A stretch of 64,000 nt of DNA from Sulfuracidifex metallicus DSM 6482 = JCM 9184. Lineage in GTDB: Archaea > Thermoproteota > Thermoprotei_A > Sulfolobales > Sulfolobaceae. The stretch is taken from the NCBI GenBank assembly GCA_032834875.1, contig CP135238.1:1246011-1310010 (forward strand), given 5' to 3'. The position numbers and the translations under genes are program-made. Below, piece by piece: positions 18,166 through 26,731 of this stretch. Under the pieces are notes generated by a model. The model saw only the letters and a program-made list of their open reading frames with translations, was not told where the DNA came from and searched no databases. The stretch's first letter is position 1. The number at the start of each line of letters is the position of its first letter.

Positions 18166-19329
18166 TTATCTTCCCTTCTTCCAGTCAGTTCTTGGCATTA
18201 TAGAATTCCTAAACTTCTCTAACCTTGACTTATAAGGTATTAAGTCCTCGATAATGAGCTTCACCTCCTCATCCATCCTCTTAACAGGGGTAGCACCTAA
18301 CTGTGGAAGAACCTTGCTTTCAACATCATATTCGTGAACTTCAGCTTCTACTCTGGGATTCTTCACATGTTGAACTTCCACGTTCAATCCCAACGACTGG
18401 CCCGCTTTCTTTACCATCTCAGCTATTTGGTTTACCGAATAAACTTCATGTATTTGATTTACAACTCTATACCCATTTGGAGGATTCTCCAGCAATGCCG
18501 TGAGTGCCCTCATGCTATCCTCTAACGAAAGGAACCCTCTCTTCTGCTCTCCTTTTCCGTAAGGCGTAAGAGGCATTCCTAACACGGCTTCCACGCAGAA
18601 TCTGTTTACAACTGTTCCCCATACCTCGTCAAAGTCGAACCTGGTTCTCACTCCCTCGCTCTTTATCTCCTCAGTTCTTGTTCCGTAAACTGGTCCTTGC
18701 ATTATATCGGTCACTCTGTTCAACTTACCTAGATCCTTCAAGGACCAGAGAAGCAGGTACGTGTCAAACACCTTGCTCCAATGGTAATAGCTTCCTCCCT
18801 TCTTGGGGAAGGATATAACGTCTTTCTTTCCACCTATCTCTACCTCCACTTCTGGAGATTCCAGGATTGGATATGAAGGAGTACCATATTCTCCCATTGT
18901 ACCCATCTTCAGGAAATGAATGTCAGGATTTACCTTGGAAATTGCATAGATCAGGTTTATTGTTCCCCTCACGTTGTTTTCAACAGTGTATACTGAATGA
19001 TAAACGTCTATCATTGAGTAAGGCGCTGATCTCTGTTCAGCGAAGTCAACCACGGCATCTGGTTTGAAATCCCTTATGGTTTGCTCCACGAATTCGTAAT
19101 CCTTCACGTCCCCCATTTGGAACTTAAGTTCCACTCCTGCCTCCTTCTTTGCGTTTTCAACCCTTTTATAAGGTTCAGGAAGGGGAAAGGCTGAATCCGA
19201 TCCTACCTCCGTGACTGCCCTTCTCGTGAAAAGGTTATCTACCATTAAAACTTCATGTCCTCTCGAGGCCAGCCTAAGAGAAAGGGGCCAACCCAGATAT
19301 CCATCTGCTCCGAATACAATAACTCTCAT
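18166..19329 (-). CDS. agl3: UDP-sulfoquinovose synthase (Agl3/SQD1-like)
   Basis: The 387-residue product is an extended short-chain dehydrogenase of the SQD1 type. The enzyme makes UDP-sulfoquinovose from UDP-glucose and sulfite. In Sulfolobus, Agl3 supplies this sugar for S-layer N-glycans. Seen: NAD-binding GADGYLG (7-13), the active-site threonine in MGTMGEYG (T144), and Y182-x3-K186 in YHWSK. These numbers nearly coincide with those of plant SQD1 (T145, Y182, K186). The GPVYGTRT block is also present. It is monocistronic, divergent from the Rieske gene, with start codons 148 bases apart. Confidence 0.92.
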   Translation of the reverse strand: MRVIVFGADGYLGWPLSLRLASRGHEVLMVDNLFTRRAVTEVGSDSAFPLPEPYKRVENAKKEAGVELKFQMGDVKDYEFVEQTIRDFKPDAVVDFAEQRSAPYSMIDVYHSVYTVENNVRGTINLIYAISKVNPDIHFLKMGTMGEYGTPSYPILESPEVEVEIGGKKDVISFPKKGGSYYHWSKVFDTYLLLWSLKDLGKLNRVTDIMQGPVYGTRTEEIKSEGVRTRFDFDEVWGTVVNRFCVEAVLGMPLTPYGKGEQKRGFLSLEDSMRALTALLENPPNGYRVVNQIHEVYSVNQIAEMVKKAGQSLGLNVEVQHVKNPRVEAEVHEYDVESKVLPQLGATPVKRMDEEVKLIIEDLIPYKSRLEKFRNSIMPRTDWKKGR

Positions 19330-19437
19330 GTGGTTTAATCAGTTATGTACCTTAAAAATGAAAGGGTACCTTTTTCAACAATTTCCGAAAAATTATCGTT
19401 TGTACGAACACGTATTTTTCATCCTATTAACTAACTA

Positions 19438-19449
19438 ATTTTTATATAG
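19438..19449 (+). promoter_or_regulatory. TATA box of the Rieske gene
   Basis: The AT-rich element containing TTTTTATATAG is centred about 34 bases before the TTG at 19478. It supports a short leader and a non-ATG start. Confidence 0.5.
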
Positions 19450-19477
19450 TTGCATATTCAGTTAACTTGAGATTAAC

Positions 19478-19786
19478 TTGTCTCATCCTAAAGTAATCAA
19501 GGTGAAAGGATTTTCCGTGATAACTTTAGAAAAGAACGATAAGATTTACGCTTGGTACTCTGGGTGTCCTCACAAGAGAAGGCCATTAGACGAAGCTGAG
19601 ATAGTTGGCGATACAGTGATATGTCCTTTCCACGGAGCAGTTTTCAGTCTCATTACTGGAGACATGTTGAAGCCACCGCAGTCTAAGACCCCATGTGAAG
19701 GGTGTAAGTTGATAAGGGTAAATTTGGAAGGTGAACCAACCTTCGAGATAGATCCATTCCCAGTATCTCTTCCACATAGAAAGTAA
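19478..19786 (+). CDS. Rieske-type [2Fe-2S] ferredoxin (sulredoxin-like)
   Basis: The 102-residue soluble protein carries both cluster-binding boxes: C30-P-H32 and C49-P-F-H52-G. Two cysteine-histidine pairs are thus spaced as in Rieske proteins. No transmembrane anchor is present, so it is a small cytosolic electron carrier like Sulfolobus sulredoxin or the ferredoxin component of oxygenases, rather than a bc-complex subunit. Two further cysteines (CEGC, about residues 71-74) might form a disulfide. The start codon is TTG, chosen because of the promoter distance. The nearest downstream gene starts 127 bases away. Confidence 0.88.
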   Translation: MSHPKVIKVKGFSVITLEKNDKIYAWYSGCPHKRRPLDEAEIVGDTVICPFHGAVFSLITGDMLKPPQSKTPCEGCKLIRVNLEGEPTFEIDPFPVSLPHRK

Positions 19787-19913
19787 AAGAAATTAGAAAG
19801 AGAAAATAAGGAAAGGGAAGTTTACGGAATAATTTTCAACTTTAGGCTTTAGGGAAAATTCCCTTCCGTAATTTATATCTACATTTTAAGAATATAGAAT
19901 AACACAGTATATT

Positions 19914-20759
19914 GTGAAAGTCATGGATTTAGCGTATTTAGAGGACTTGATATACTACGGTAAATATGACACGGCTCTTTCCTTGATAGAGAGAGAACTA
20001 GAGAAAGGAGAGAAATCACCAGAGTTACTCTTGCTAAAGGGTATATGTCAAAGGGAAAGAGGTGAACTGAACGAAGCTCTTAACTCTTTCAATGAAGCCG
20101 AAAAGATGGGAATGGAAAACGTGAAAAGGTTATACCACGAGATTGCCATGACCTACCTAAAGATGGGTAAAGGGACGGAAGCGATATCTGCGTTAAAGAA
20201 AATTGAGGATCCAGAAATTATGTTGGAGGAATCAGACATCATGGAAATCATGGGAAACGTTGAGGAAGCTGAGGATCTGGTGGAAAGATCCATCATGGCT
20301 AAACCTTCTCTTAATGGGTATTTAAAGAAGGCATTCTTTCTGGTGAGAAAGGGAAAGATCCAAGAGTCTATCTCAACTCTGAAGCAAGCTAACGATGAAA
20401 GAGCGTCGTTGATAGCCAACTTTCTGGATATTGTGATAAACGGTAGGGAAGAAGAAAGGGTAGGTTCACCTAACTTCATTCCTTGGTTAATAGGGAATTC
20501 CATATCGAAGGCATTAAAAGGAGACTTAGAAGGAGCCATAAAGGAGAGTGAGAGAGCCGTGTCGATAGATCCTTACTCTCCTCTTTTGCATACAGTTTAC
20601 GGCTCCATACTATTTCTTCACGGCGACCAAAGGGCTTCGGAAGAACTTGAGAAGGGAAGGGAATGGAAGGATCCTACGGTTGTGAAGGAAAACGTGAAGA
20701 GTAAGGGAATTAGATTTCTAATAGACGAGATAGTTAAAGAGTTAACCAGATCCGTCTAA
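19914..20759 (+). CDS. TPR-repeat protein
   Basis: The ORF track places the TTG/GTG-type start at 19914. The 281-residue product is composed of helix pairs with the tetratricopeptide pattern. Examples are PELLLLKGICQRERGELNEA (about 38-57) with following NSFNEAEKMG, and a later AISALKKI unit. The C-terminal part includes a further unit LHTVYGSILFLHGDQRASEE. No catalytic domain is attached. TPR proteins act as scaffolds; the partner is unknown. It may be co-transcribed with the Rieske gene upstream, though the 127-base gap allows a separate promoter. Confidence 0.8.
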   Translation: MKVMDLAYLEDLIYYGKYDTALSLIERELEKGEKSPELLLLKGICQRERGELNEALNSFNEAEKMGMENVKRLYHEIAMTYLKMGKGTEAISALKKIEDPEIMLEESDIMEIMGNVEEAEDLVERSIMAKPSLNGYLKKAFFLVRKGKIQESISTLKQANDERASLIANFLDIVINGREEERVGSPNFIPWLIGNSISKALKGDLEGAIKESERAVSIDPYSPLLHTVYGSILFLHGDQRASEELEKGREWKDPTVVKENVKSKGIRFLIDEIVKELTRSV

Positions 20760-20966
20760 GGAAATAAGTCGTTTATTCCTTTACTTGTTTCAAATTAATA
20801 CATACAAAAGAAATATGTTTATATCTTTATATACAATATTTTGTTTTTATAAGAAAAAAGAGAAGGCTAAAAAAGAAATTTATACTATATATATCTGTAT
20901 ATAGAATATATGCCCAACGTATATATACCATGCTATCTTATTTTTGAAAAAGATTAAGTTAATGTT

Positions 20967-21314
20967 TTAGAAATTCAGTACTTCATAGCCTTTGGATACA
21001 AGGTCCGCAAGTACAGGTCCTATCATAGTTACGTTTAATGTTTGAACTGCCTTCAGTTTATCTGTTATCTTCATACTGTCAGATACTACTTGGCACGCCA
21101 TTGGCTTGTCTCCCATTTCAGATAACTTCTTGATCATGTCCATAACTTCAGGATCTCCATCTGCAATCATTTGTTCGCTTGGTCCGAAGAATATGACTTT
21201 AATATCATCAAATAGGTGCTTCTGCTTTCCAACAACTGCTAAATTTAAGCCAGTTAAAATCTTAGGCTTCTGATCCTTTCCTGAGTTTATCATAATAAGG
21301 ATGTTTTTTGCCAT
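20967..21314 (-). CDS. DsrE/DsrF-like small protein
   Basis: The 115-residue protein has the alternating beta-alpha pattern of the DsrE/F fold: start KNILIMINSGKD, a middle strand IKVIFFGPSEQM, and a C-terminal TMIGPVLADLVSKGYEVLNF. In sulfur metabolism DsrE-type proteins carry sulfur on a conserved cysteine. Here one cysteine (about residue 79, MACQVVSDS) is a candidate carrier. Sulfolobales have several DsrE paralogues, some linked to Tus/Hdr-like sulfur oxidation. No such partners are adjacent, so the role is unclear. Confidence 0.8.
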   Translation of the reverse strand: MAKNILIMINSGKDQKPKILTGLNLAVVGKQKHLFDDIKVIFFGPSEQMIADGDPEVMDMIKKLSEMGDKPMACQVVSDSMKITDKLKAVQTLNVTMIGPVLADLVSKGYEVLNF

Positions 21315-21515
21315 GATTTATATAAGGATTCTACAATCTAAAGCTTAAATATAAACGTCCAAATTAGATAATCTCTTAAACGTAAAATCGATATATTATA
21401 ATTATTTTCTTTTCGTTGTCTTTTCGGGACGACTTTTCTGTACACTTCTTATAAAAAATAATAATGTAAAAATCACGTTTAAGATCTCTCCACCGAATAA
21501 GTGAAAAAGGGGAAA
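21315..21515. other. Spacer upstream of palindrome
   Basis: AT-rich, no gene seen. It probably holds the promoter of the DsrE-like gene on the minus strand (TATATTTAAGC around 21340-21352). Confidence 0.35.
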
Positions 21516-21547
21516 AAGAGAGGAGCGAAGATCTTCGCTCCTCTCTT
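21516..21547. repeat. 32-base perfect palindrome
   Basis: Sixteen base pairs mirror exactly around the centre at 21531/21532; the left arm is AAGAGAGGAGCGAAGA. There is no loop. It would form a very stable cruciform or hairpin. It lies between the DsrE-like gene and a pseudogene. It could be a terminus of an unknown mobile element, a terminator relic or a protein-binding site. Confidence 0.7.
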
Positions 21548-21620
21548 GAATAGCAAGAACATTATAGAAAAATAAGGCAACAAAAATGAGAAAACAGAGA
21601 CGTATAATTATAGATGCAAA

Positions 21621-21860
21621 GTGAACTACCCGGTGGTATGGGGATTACTACCTTCAATACCTTTTCTGCTGTTGGGATACTTTTTAGGGTACTACTTGTG
21701 GTGGTTGGCTGTGGCTTCAGTCTTGGTTGGTCCTTCCCACATGTTCTTAGATATGTTCACTGAGGCAGGGGTATACGTGAAAAAAGGAAAGGGAAGTGGA
21801 GGAGATATGCATTAGCTCACTTCAGATATAATAATCCTCTAGCTAAAGAAAAAACTATCC
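21621..21860 (+). pseudogene. DUF1286 gene fragment, 5' truncated and frameshifted
   Basis: The open frame at 21621-21815 spells WGLLPSIPF then VLVGPSHMFLDMFTEAG, which match the second half of DUF1286 membrane proteins of Sulfolobales and their viruses or plasmids. After VYVKKGK the frame is lost. A different forward frame continues from about 21796 with KWRRYALAHFRYNNPLA, the known next block of the family (from memory: R(K/R)F/YALAHFxYxNPL). The N-terminal half is missing. The fragment is therefore a decayed gene. DUF1286 is related to YdjM-type inner-membrane hydrolases, function unknown. Confidence 0.75.
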
Positions 21861-21869
21861 TCCTGGGGG

Positions 21870-22104
21870 TAAGGGAACAAGGTGGTGTACATGCTCAAGT
21901 ACGATGTGGGGGTTTCCGCTACCGTCGAGGCTATGGGGAGACTCCGACAAGGGGTTCAAGTTCGTGAAGGTAAGCTTCACCCCGGAAGGGATAACGTGGA
22001 CTATTTCAGGTAAGAACAGGGAAGAGGTCAACTCGATCATAAACATGTTCTTCTTGATAAACGGCTTGGAAGTGAGCTTAGGCCAAGGTGAAGCTTTATC
22101 TTGA
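21870..22104 (+). pseudogene. Unidentified gene remnant between DUF1286 relic and MITE
   Basis: Two forward frames each look protein-like for part of the way. One runs from the ATG at 21889 (MLKYDVGVSATVEAMG). The other runs from about 21960 to the stop at 22104 (FVKVSFTPEGITWTISGKN, then SIINMFFLINGL). Joined by a frameshift they would give one small protein of about 75 residues. I do not recognise the family; a Pcc1-like or similar small subunit is a speculation. The stop lies within the left end of the MITE. Confidence 0.4.
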
Positions 22105-22402
22105 TGGAGGTTGAGGGGCGGAAGACCCTCATGAAGGGGTGAATAGTCTTTTTATATTTAAATATCGAGGTCTACAATATTCTATCAATTACAGTTACCG
22201 ACGGAGTTAACTGTCGCCGATATGCCTTGGAACGGAGAGTCTATGTGGTACGTCTCAGCTACATCTGAAGTCCCTTCGTGGACACCCAACTAATCAGGTA
22301 GTGTTCTGTGCTGGAACGACCATCACTGTGGGGCTCAGCCCTATACCGTTAGCAAGGGAAGGTTTGAAGCAGGAAGTCTTGTCCTTAAGGGCATGGTAGT
22401 TA
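22097..22402 (+). mobile_element. MITE copy b: left end plus tnpB-tail/right end
   Basis: About 305 bases. The left end reads CTTATCTTGATGGAGG then GGGGCGGAAGACCCTC. The right end reads GAAGCAGGAAGTCTTGTCC then TTAAGGGCATGGTAGTT. The interior (22175-22345) aligns by eye with the reverse complement of 60360-60540; shared blocks include ATATTCTAT, GCCTTGG, GAGAGTCTA and TGGAACGAC. A transposase gene is absent; short frames in the interior look like the degenerate C-terminal tail of a TnpB. It is therefore an internally deleted, non-autonomous element. Confidence 0.65.
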
Positions 22403-22603
22403 ACGGCTGGAACGGAGTGGAAGGAGACATGCACGAAAATATTCACCTATGATTTCATGCATTAATATCTCATTCCTTTTTTTATACATATCTCTTTTCC
22501 ATTCTAGCAAAGTTATTAAGCCTTAAACTAACCTTCAATTATTTATATTTTATAATGGACTTATGAAAAAGGTTATTAATATTTTTGGAAAAAGGCAGAA
22601 AAC

Positions 22604-23212
22604 ATGAAAAAGAGAGCTTTCATCCTCGTAGTTGCCGTGATAATAGCTTCGGTTTCCTTCCTTTATTTCTTAGCGCATGGAATTAGCTTGGAAAATTTCA
22701 AGACAAACAATAACGAAAACAATTCCCAGAATTCAAGAACTTACGTTATAGTCCACGCTAATCGTTCCATCATAGAAGGACAAGACGAACACATAGAGGT
22801 GAGAATTGTAAATCCTACAAACTATAAAATCGATATAAACGTCTCAGATGTACCTGGACAAGAGCCTTGCGTTAACACTGTTCCAATAGGTATAGTCATT
22901 TATCAAGGGATATATAGTTACAACAACGTCTCTAATGCAACTCAGCTTTCCATTTATCCACCAGTTTTTTGTCCTGTATTACCGAAAGTAGTAAAGGAGG
23001 AACTGTTACCTAACAGCAGTACGATGAAGGTAACGTTGAATGACGGAATCACTAAGGTGTTAAATGCCTCATTAAATTTGTGGATACATGGATATTATAT
23101 ACATTCTAAGGAATGGAAATTCTACCCTCTTATTGGCGGGCATCATTACACTATAGAAGTTTTCACTCCAGTGTCTCAACCGATGTTCGTTTATTTCTAC
23201 GTATCTCCTTGA
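22604..23212 (+). CDS. Secreted or membrane-anchored protein of unknown function
   Basis: The 202-residue protein starts with a classic anchor (KKR followed by hydrophobic residues 5-25). A low-complexity Asn-rich linker (about 35-48) and a beta-rich outside domain with about eight N-glycosylation sequons follow. Two cysteines (about 90 and 126, one in VFCP) may pair. The fold suggests an immunoglobulin-like or protease-inhibitor-like domain (NPTNYKIDINVSD style), but no family is recognised. It is isolated after a stretch of decayed DNA. Confidence 0.6.
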   Translation: MKKRAFILVVAVIIASVSFLYFLAHGISLENFKTNNNENNSQNSRTYVIVHANRSIIEGQDEHIEVRIVNPTNYKIDINVSDVPGQEPCVNTVPIGIVIYQGIYSYNNVSNATQLSIYPPVFCPVLPKVVKEELLPNSSTMKVTLNDGITKVLNASLNLWIHGYYIHSKEWKFYPLIGGHHYTIEVFTPVSQPMFVYFYVSP

Positions 23213-23311
23213 TGAAGAGCATAAAAGAAAGGGAAATAGGTAGATGAATGGACAATCTCTCAACTAAAAAACACATCATAACATTGTGTCTTGCATTTAC
23301 TCTCTTTCTCG

Positions 23312-24472
23312 TTATTCCTTTATTTCCTGGGCTATCTGTTCTAGCTCTATGTTGTTAACCTTTCTTCCTTTCAACAACATTATTCCTGATATCATGGACG
23401 CAATCCCCATGGTAAAAATAGCGTAAAGCGGTGAATATCCGTAAGCCAAAGATACAACTAGAGGTCCAACAACGCCTCCCAAATGACCTATTCCGTCTGC
23501 TATGCCCATTCCCAAGCTCCTTACTCTGTTGTTCAAGTTCTCCGCAGTGTAAGCATACATTGTGGGGAACTTGAACCCCTGGAAGAACATGGATATGAAA
23601 GCCACAATTAGAAAAGGTAAACCCGAGAGTATTGCCCAACCTATGATCGCCACGCCGCTCAAAACGTTACTAAGGGAAGAAGACCACTTTCTTTCAATTT
23701 TGTCATTAAGTAGAGAGGACAAGGTTACTCCCAGTGGATCCCCGTAAAGAATGTAGGTGAAATATAATGGAGCGTCAGCGAATCCCTTATTCTGAATAAT
23801 TGAGAAAATACTCCCTGAAAATAGGGAATAACCTGCGAAGTAACTAAAGAACCACACCAAGGTAAGTAGAATTATTTCTTTGTTTATTCTTACCTTCTCT
23901 CCCCTGCTCGTCTCCCAACGCTGACTCTCGGGAAGGGTGAGCCTGAACATTACAGAGAACAGTGAGAGAGATAGACCAGCCACGAAAAGCAACCTCCAGT
24001 ATTCCTCACCCAAGAACACGGCAATTGGTCCTACAACCAAGGTCATAAGGAAACCCCCCAAATTAACTAAACCTACTGCTCTACCTCTGAATGAAGCCGA
24101 CGTCATCTCGCTAACGTAAGCAGGAATTACGGCAATTTCGCCCTCTATTCCGAACCCTATGAGAAGCTCTGCAATTGCCAACTCAAGGAAATTCTGAGAG
24201 AGAAAACCAACAAGAGAACCGATTGCTATCATCAACATGGTGAACACCAATCCCTTCTTCCTTCCCAATAATGTAGATATAATTCCGTTAGTAGCACCAC
24301 CGAAGAAGTAGCCTAACATTTCAGTTGTAAGGGGGAGGTTAGCGATAGTTGAAGAAGTAGGAACGTTGAACTGTTGGGCTGAATAATCCACGATGTAAGG
24401 TACATTAAATATATCCCAAAAGGACAACGACGTTCCGACTGAAATTAAGGCTAGCTGTTTTTTCGATAACAT
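23312..24472 (-). CDS. MFS transporter, 386 residues
   Basis: The protein is a twelve-helix major facilitator of compact size. Loop 2-3 carries STLLGRKKG (about residues 64-72) and the middle has LPESQRWETSRGEK before the second half. The second-half counterpart of motif A is weak (LLNDKIERK). It resembles the third MFS gene of this window (44957) in architecture. Substrate unknown. It is monocistronic. Confidence 0.8.
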   Translation of the reverse strand: MLSKKQLALISVGTSLSFWDIFNVPYIVDYSAQQFNVPTSSTIANLPLTTEMLGYFFGGATNGIISTLLGRKKGLVFTMLMIAIGSLVGFLSQNFLELAIAELLIGFGIEGEIAVIPAYVSEMTSASFRGRAVGLVNLGGFLMTLVVGPIAVFLGEEYWRLLFVAGLSLSLFSVMFRLTLPESQRWETSRGEKVRINKEIILLTLVWFFSYFAGYSLFSGSIFSIIQNKGFADAPLYFTYILYGDPLGVTLSSLLNDKIERKWSSSLSNVLSGVAIIGWAILSGLPFLIVAFISMFFQGFKFPTMYAYTAENLNNRVRSLGMGIADGIGHLGGVVGPLVVSLAYGYSPLYAIFTMGIASMISGIMLLKGRKVNNIELEQIAQEIKE

Positions 24473-24551
24473 TCCGAGTGGGTATATACTGTATAAATAA
24501 TTTAAACTTTCTTATGACATGCGTCACTATTGAATTTAGTTTCTCCATATG

Positions 24552-24884
24552 TTAATCCACCTCTTTTTGTAACTTTACTTTACCTTCAACCAAGTTCTTA
24601 GGGAATGGTAAATTCCATTTATTTTTATTTTCCTCTATCCTCTCAACCTTAATGCCTTTGGTTATGGCTCTTTCTACCCCTTCTTCAAAGTCTTCCTCAG
24701 TAGTTGCGAACATGAGCTCTTTCAACAACGTTGATAGATCTTTGTCATTAGTCCTATAATGTTCCGCGATTTGAACTATCCAACTCTCTCCTTTCTTGTA
24801 TACTACCACCACGTTTTGTAGGTAACCCTTGATAACGTGTGGTATTCCAACCACATATATGTCCCTAATCTTACATATGTTCAT
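24552..24884 (-). CDS. Small protein of unknown function, 110 residues
   Basis: A soluble protein with an N-terminal beta-rich half (NICKIRDIYVVGIPH, then a VVVVYKKGESWIVQIAEHY hairpin) and a helical middle (LSTLLKELMFATTEEDFEEGVERA). It ends in a basic tail. No motif or family is recognised. It lies 79 bases upstream of the MFS gene start on the same strand and could be its co-transcribed partner. Confidence 0.5.
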   Translation of the reverse strand: MNICKIRDIYVVGIPHVIKGYLQNVVVVYKKGESWIVQIAEHYRTNDKDLSTLLKELMFATTEEDFEEGVERAITKGIKVERIEENKNKWNLPFPKNLVEGKVKLQKEVD

Positions 24885-25164
24885 ATTGAGAAAAATCCGA
24901 AACAGACGTATTTATATATATTGCGTTCTCTTCCATGTCTGAATTTTATGAGAGCTATTCTCTATTAAGTTAAGTTAAATAATTCTATCCTTAAGTATAC
25001 CTTACTCCCAGAGATAGAGCTTTTTTGGTTTTCGCTACTTTGGATAAGAAATATTTAATCTGTGTATCTTTAGCTCCCCTTATCCTATATTCCATTAAAA
25101 CATTTTAGTTATAAAAATAAGGAAAGTTTAGTCCCTAATAGAGTTTTATCTTATTTAAGGGTGT

Positions 25165-26451
25165 TTATGTATCCATTCCCCCCCTCACTATTCTCCTAAT
25201 TGAGCTAATTAGAGTACTTAATAATACCGATAGTAACGCTGTCAGGGATGACATGAACATCACGGGGAACGCTGAAAGCACATATATTGAATCCCTGATT
25301 CTGGTCTTCATGGAGGATATTAATACACCGAGGAATATGAAGTCTACAATGGAGTAGGCTAACTTCAAGAAAATATCGAAGGAAGTAACTTCTGTTTTTG
25401 CCATTTTAATTAGTCTTACAGAAAATATAACTAAAGCCCGTCTGAAGGCCAATAAATCTGACAAGATAGGTAATCCAAGATTACCCTGCCTTTCAAGAAT
25501 ATGTTCCGTGGTTCTTATTAAGTGATACCCTAAATCAAAGCCAGTATACATATACTCGATAGTCAAAAGAATGGGCAATAAGTACCAATAGCTTAACACA
25601 TAATAGTATATGGGATTAGGTGTAACTTTTCTCTTTAATTCCTGAACGTAATAATAGTATCCAGCTCTGAACCATCTGGTCATCTGCTTCAATAATGAAT
25701 TAAAGTCACGAGGCGGTGAAGTAAATACTCTAACGTCTTCGTCTTGAACAACCTTGTATCCTTTTTCTTTGAGAAAGATAGTAATTTCCCTATCATCCCC
25801 TATGAAACCTTCCTTTGTTCTCAGGAATTCCTGTGATGTTATGAATGGCAGAATTACATCTGTTTTGAAGAGCGAACACTGCCCATTTAGAACCATTATA
25901 CCTCCATTCTTCGAAAGGACTCTGTTATTCAGCTTTCTGAAGAAGCTCAATACCTTTGAAATTAAGTATACCGACGAATTAGACGTTGTTAATTCTTCTA
26001 CTAGCGGAGTTATTCCTCCAATAGAGTCATCGAATTTACTGGCAAGATTTTCAATTCCTCCCTGCTCCACTAGTGTATCACTGTCTAAGAGCAAAACAAG
26101 AGAAGTTCTAACTCTTTTTATTCCTTCGGCTAAAGCTCTTCTCTTTCCTGAGTGAGGTATCTCAAGGAACTCTCCTCCGAAGACAGAAGTAATTTCCTTG
26201 TAAGGGGAAGAGCAGCCATCTCCTATTACCACGAATCTAACTCCCTGAGATGCTACCGACTTAACTGTGTCAAGGAATAGACCTTCATCTTCTCTGTAAA
26301 CTGGGATCACCACAGTTACATCCTTAGAGGAGTAGCGGTTTACTTGAGGCTGTTTCACGGGAGAGCGTGCAAACAGGAATAATATCAAGAAATAGGTAAT
26401 AGAGAGAAGTGAAAAAACCTCATCCATATCATATATATATTCAATAGACAA
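25165..26451 (-). CDS. Membrane glycosyltransferase, GT2 with QxxRW motif
   Basis: The 428-residue protein begins with a hydrophobic span, then a GT2 catalytic domain. TVVIPVYREDEG lies near residue 46, the DSD metal site in LLLDSDT near 122, a GDDRE acceptor-site motif near 216, and QMTRW near 256. The QxxRW motif marks processive synthases of the cellulose/hyaluronan type. Several C-terminal membrane spans (about 290-415) follow, as in polysaccharide synthases. It probably polymerises or exports a cell-surface glycan. A transposon-end hairpin lies about 45 bases upstream of the start, inside the promoter region. Confidence 0.85.
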   Translation of the reverse strand: MSIEYIYDMDEVFSLLSITYFLILFLFARSPVKQPQVNRYSSKDVTVVIPVYREDEGLFLDTVKSVASQGVRFVVIGDGCSSPYKEITSVFGGEFLEIPHSGKRRALAEGIKRVRTSLVLLLDSDTLVEQGGIENLASKFDDSIGGITPLVEELTTSNSSVYLISKVLSFFRKLNNRVLSKNGGIMVLNGQCSLFKTDVILPFITSQEFLRTKEGFIGDDREITIFLKEKGYKVVQDEDVRVFTSPPRDFNSLLKQMTRWFRAGYYYYVQELKRKVTPNPIYYYVLSYWYLLPILLTIEYMYTGFDLGYHLIRTTEHILERQGNLGLPILSDLLAFRRALVIFSVRLIKMAKTEVTSFDIFLKLAYSIVDFIFLGVLISSMKTRIRDSIYVLSAFPVMFMSSLTALLSVLLSTLISSIRRIVRGGMDT

Positions 26452-26495
26452 CTCCGCTACCTATAGAGAAAGGATTTTCTGCAAAGTTAAAAAGA

Positions 26496-26532
<37 letters not shown>

Positions 26533-26731
26533 CGTTCTTTTTGTCATGAACTTAATCTAGCCTTTAGGTCGCCATTACAACATTTTAGGATTATTTTTAA
26601 TAGTTCTCTTAAAAATTTTATAATTAATGAATTCATAAAGAATAAAGCAATTTAAAAATCAGATGATAATTTAATATCTATTATTTACCTTGTTAAAACA
26701 AAAGAAAAGGTTCATAAAAAAAGAGTTTATG

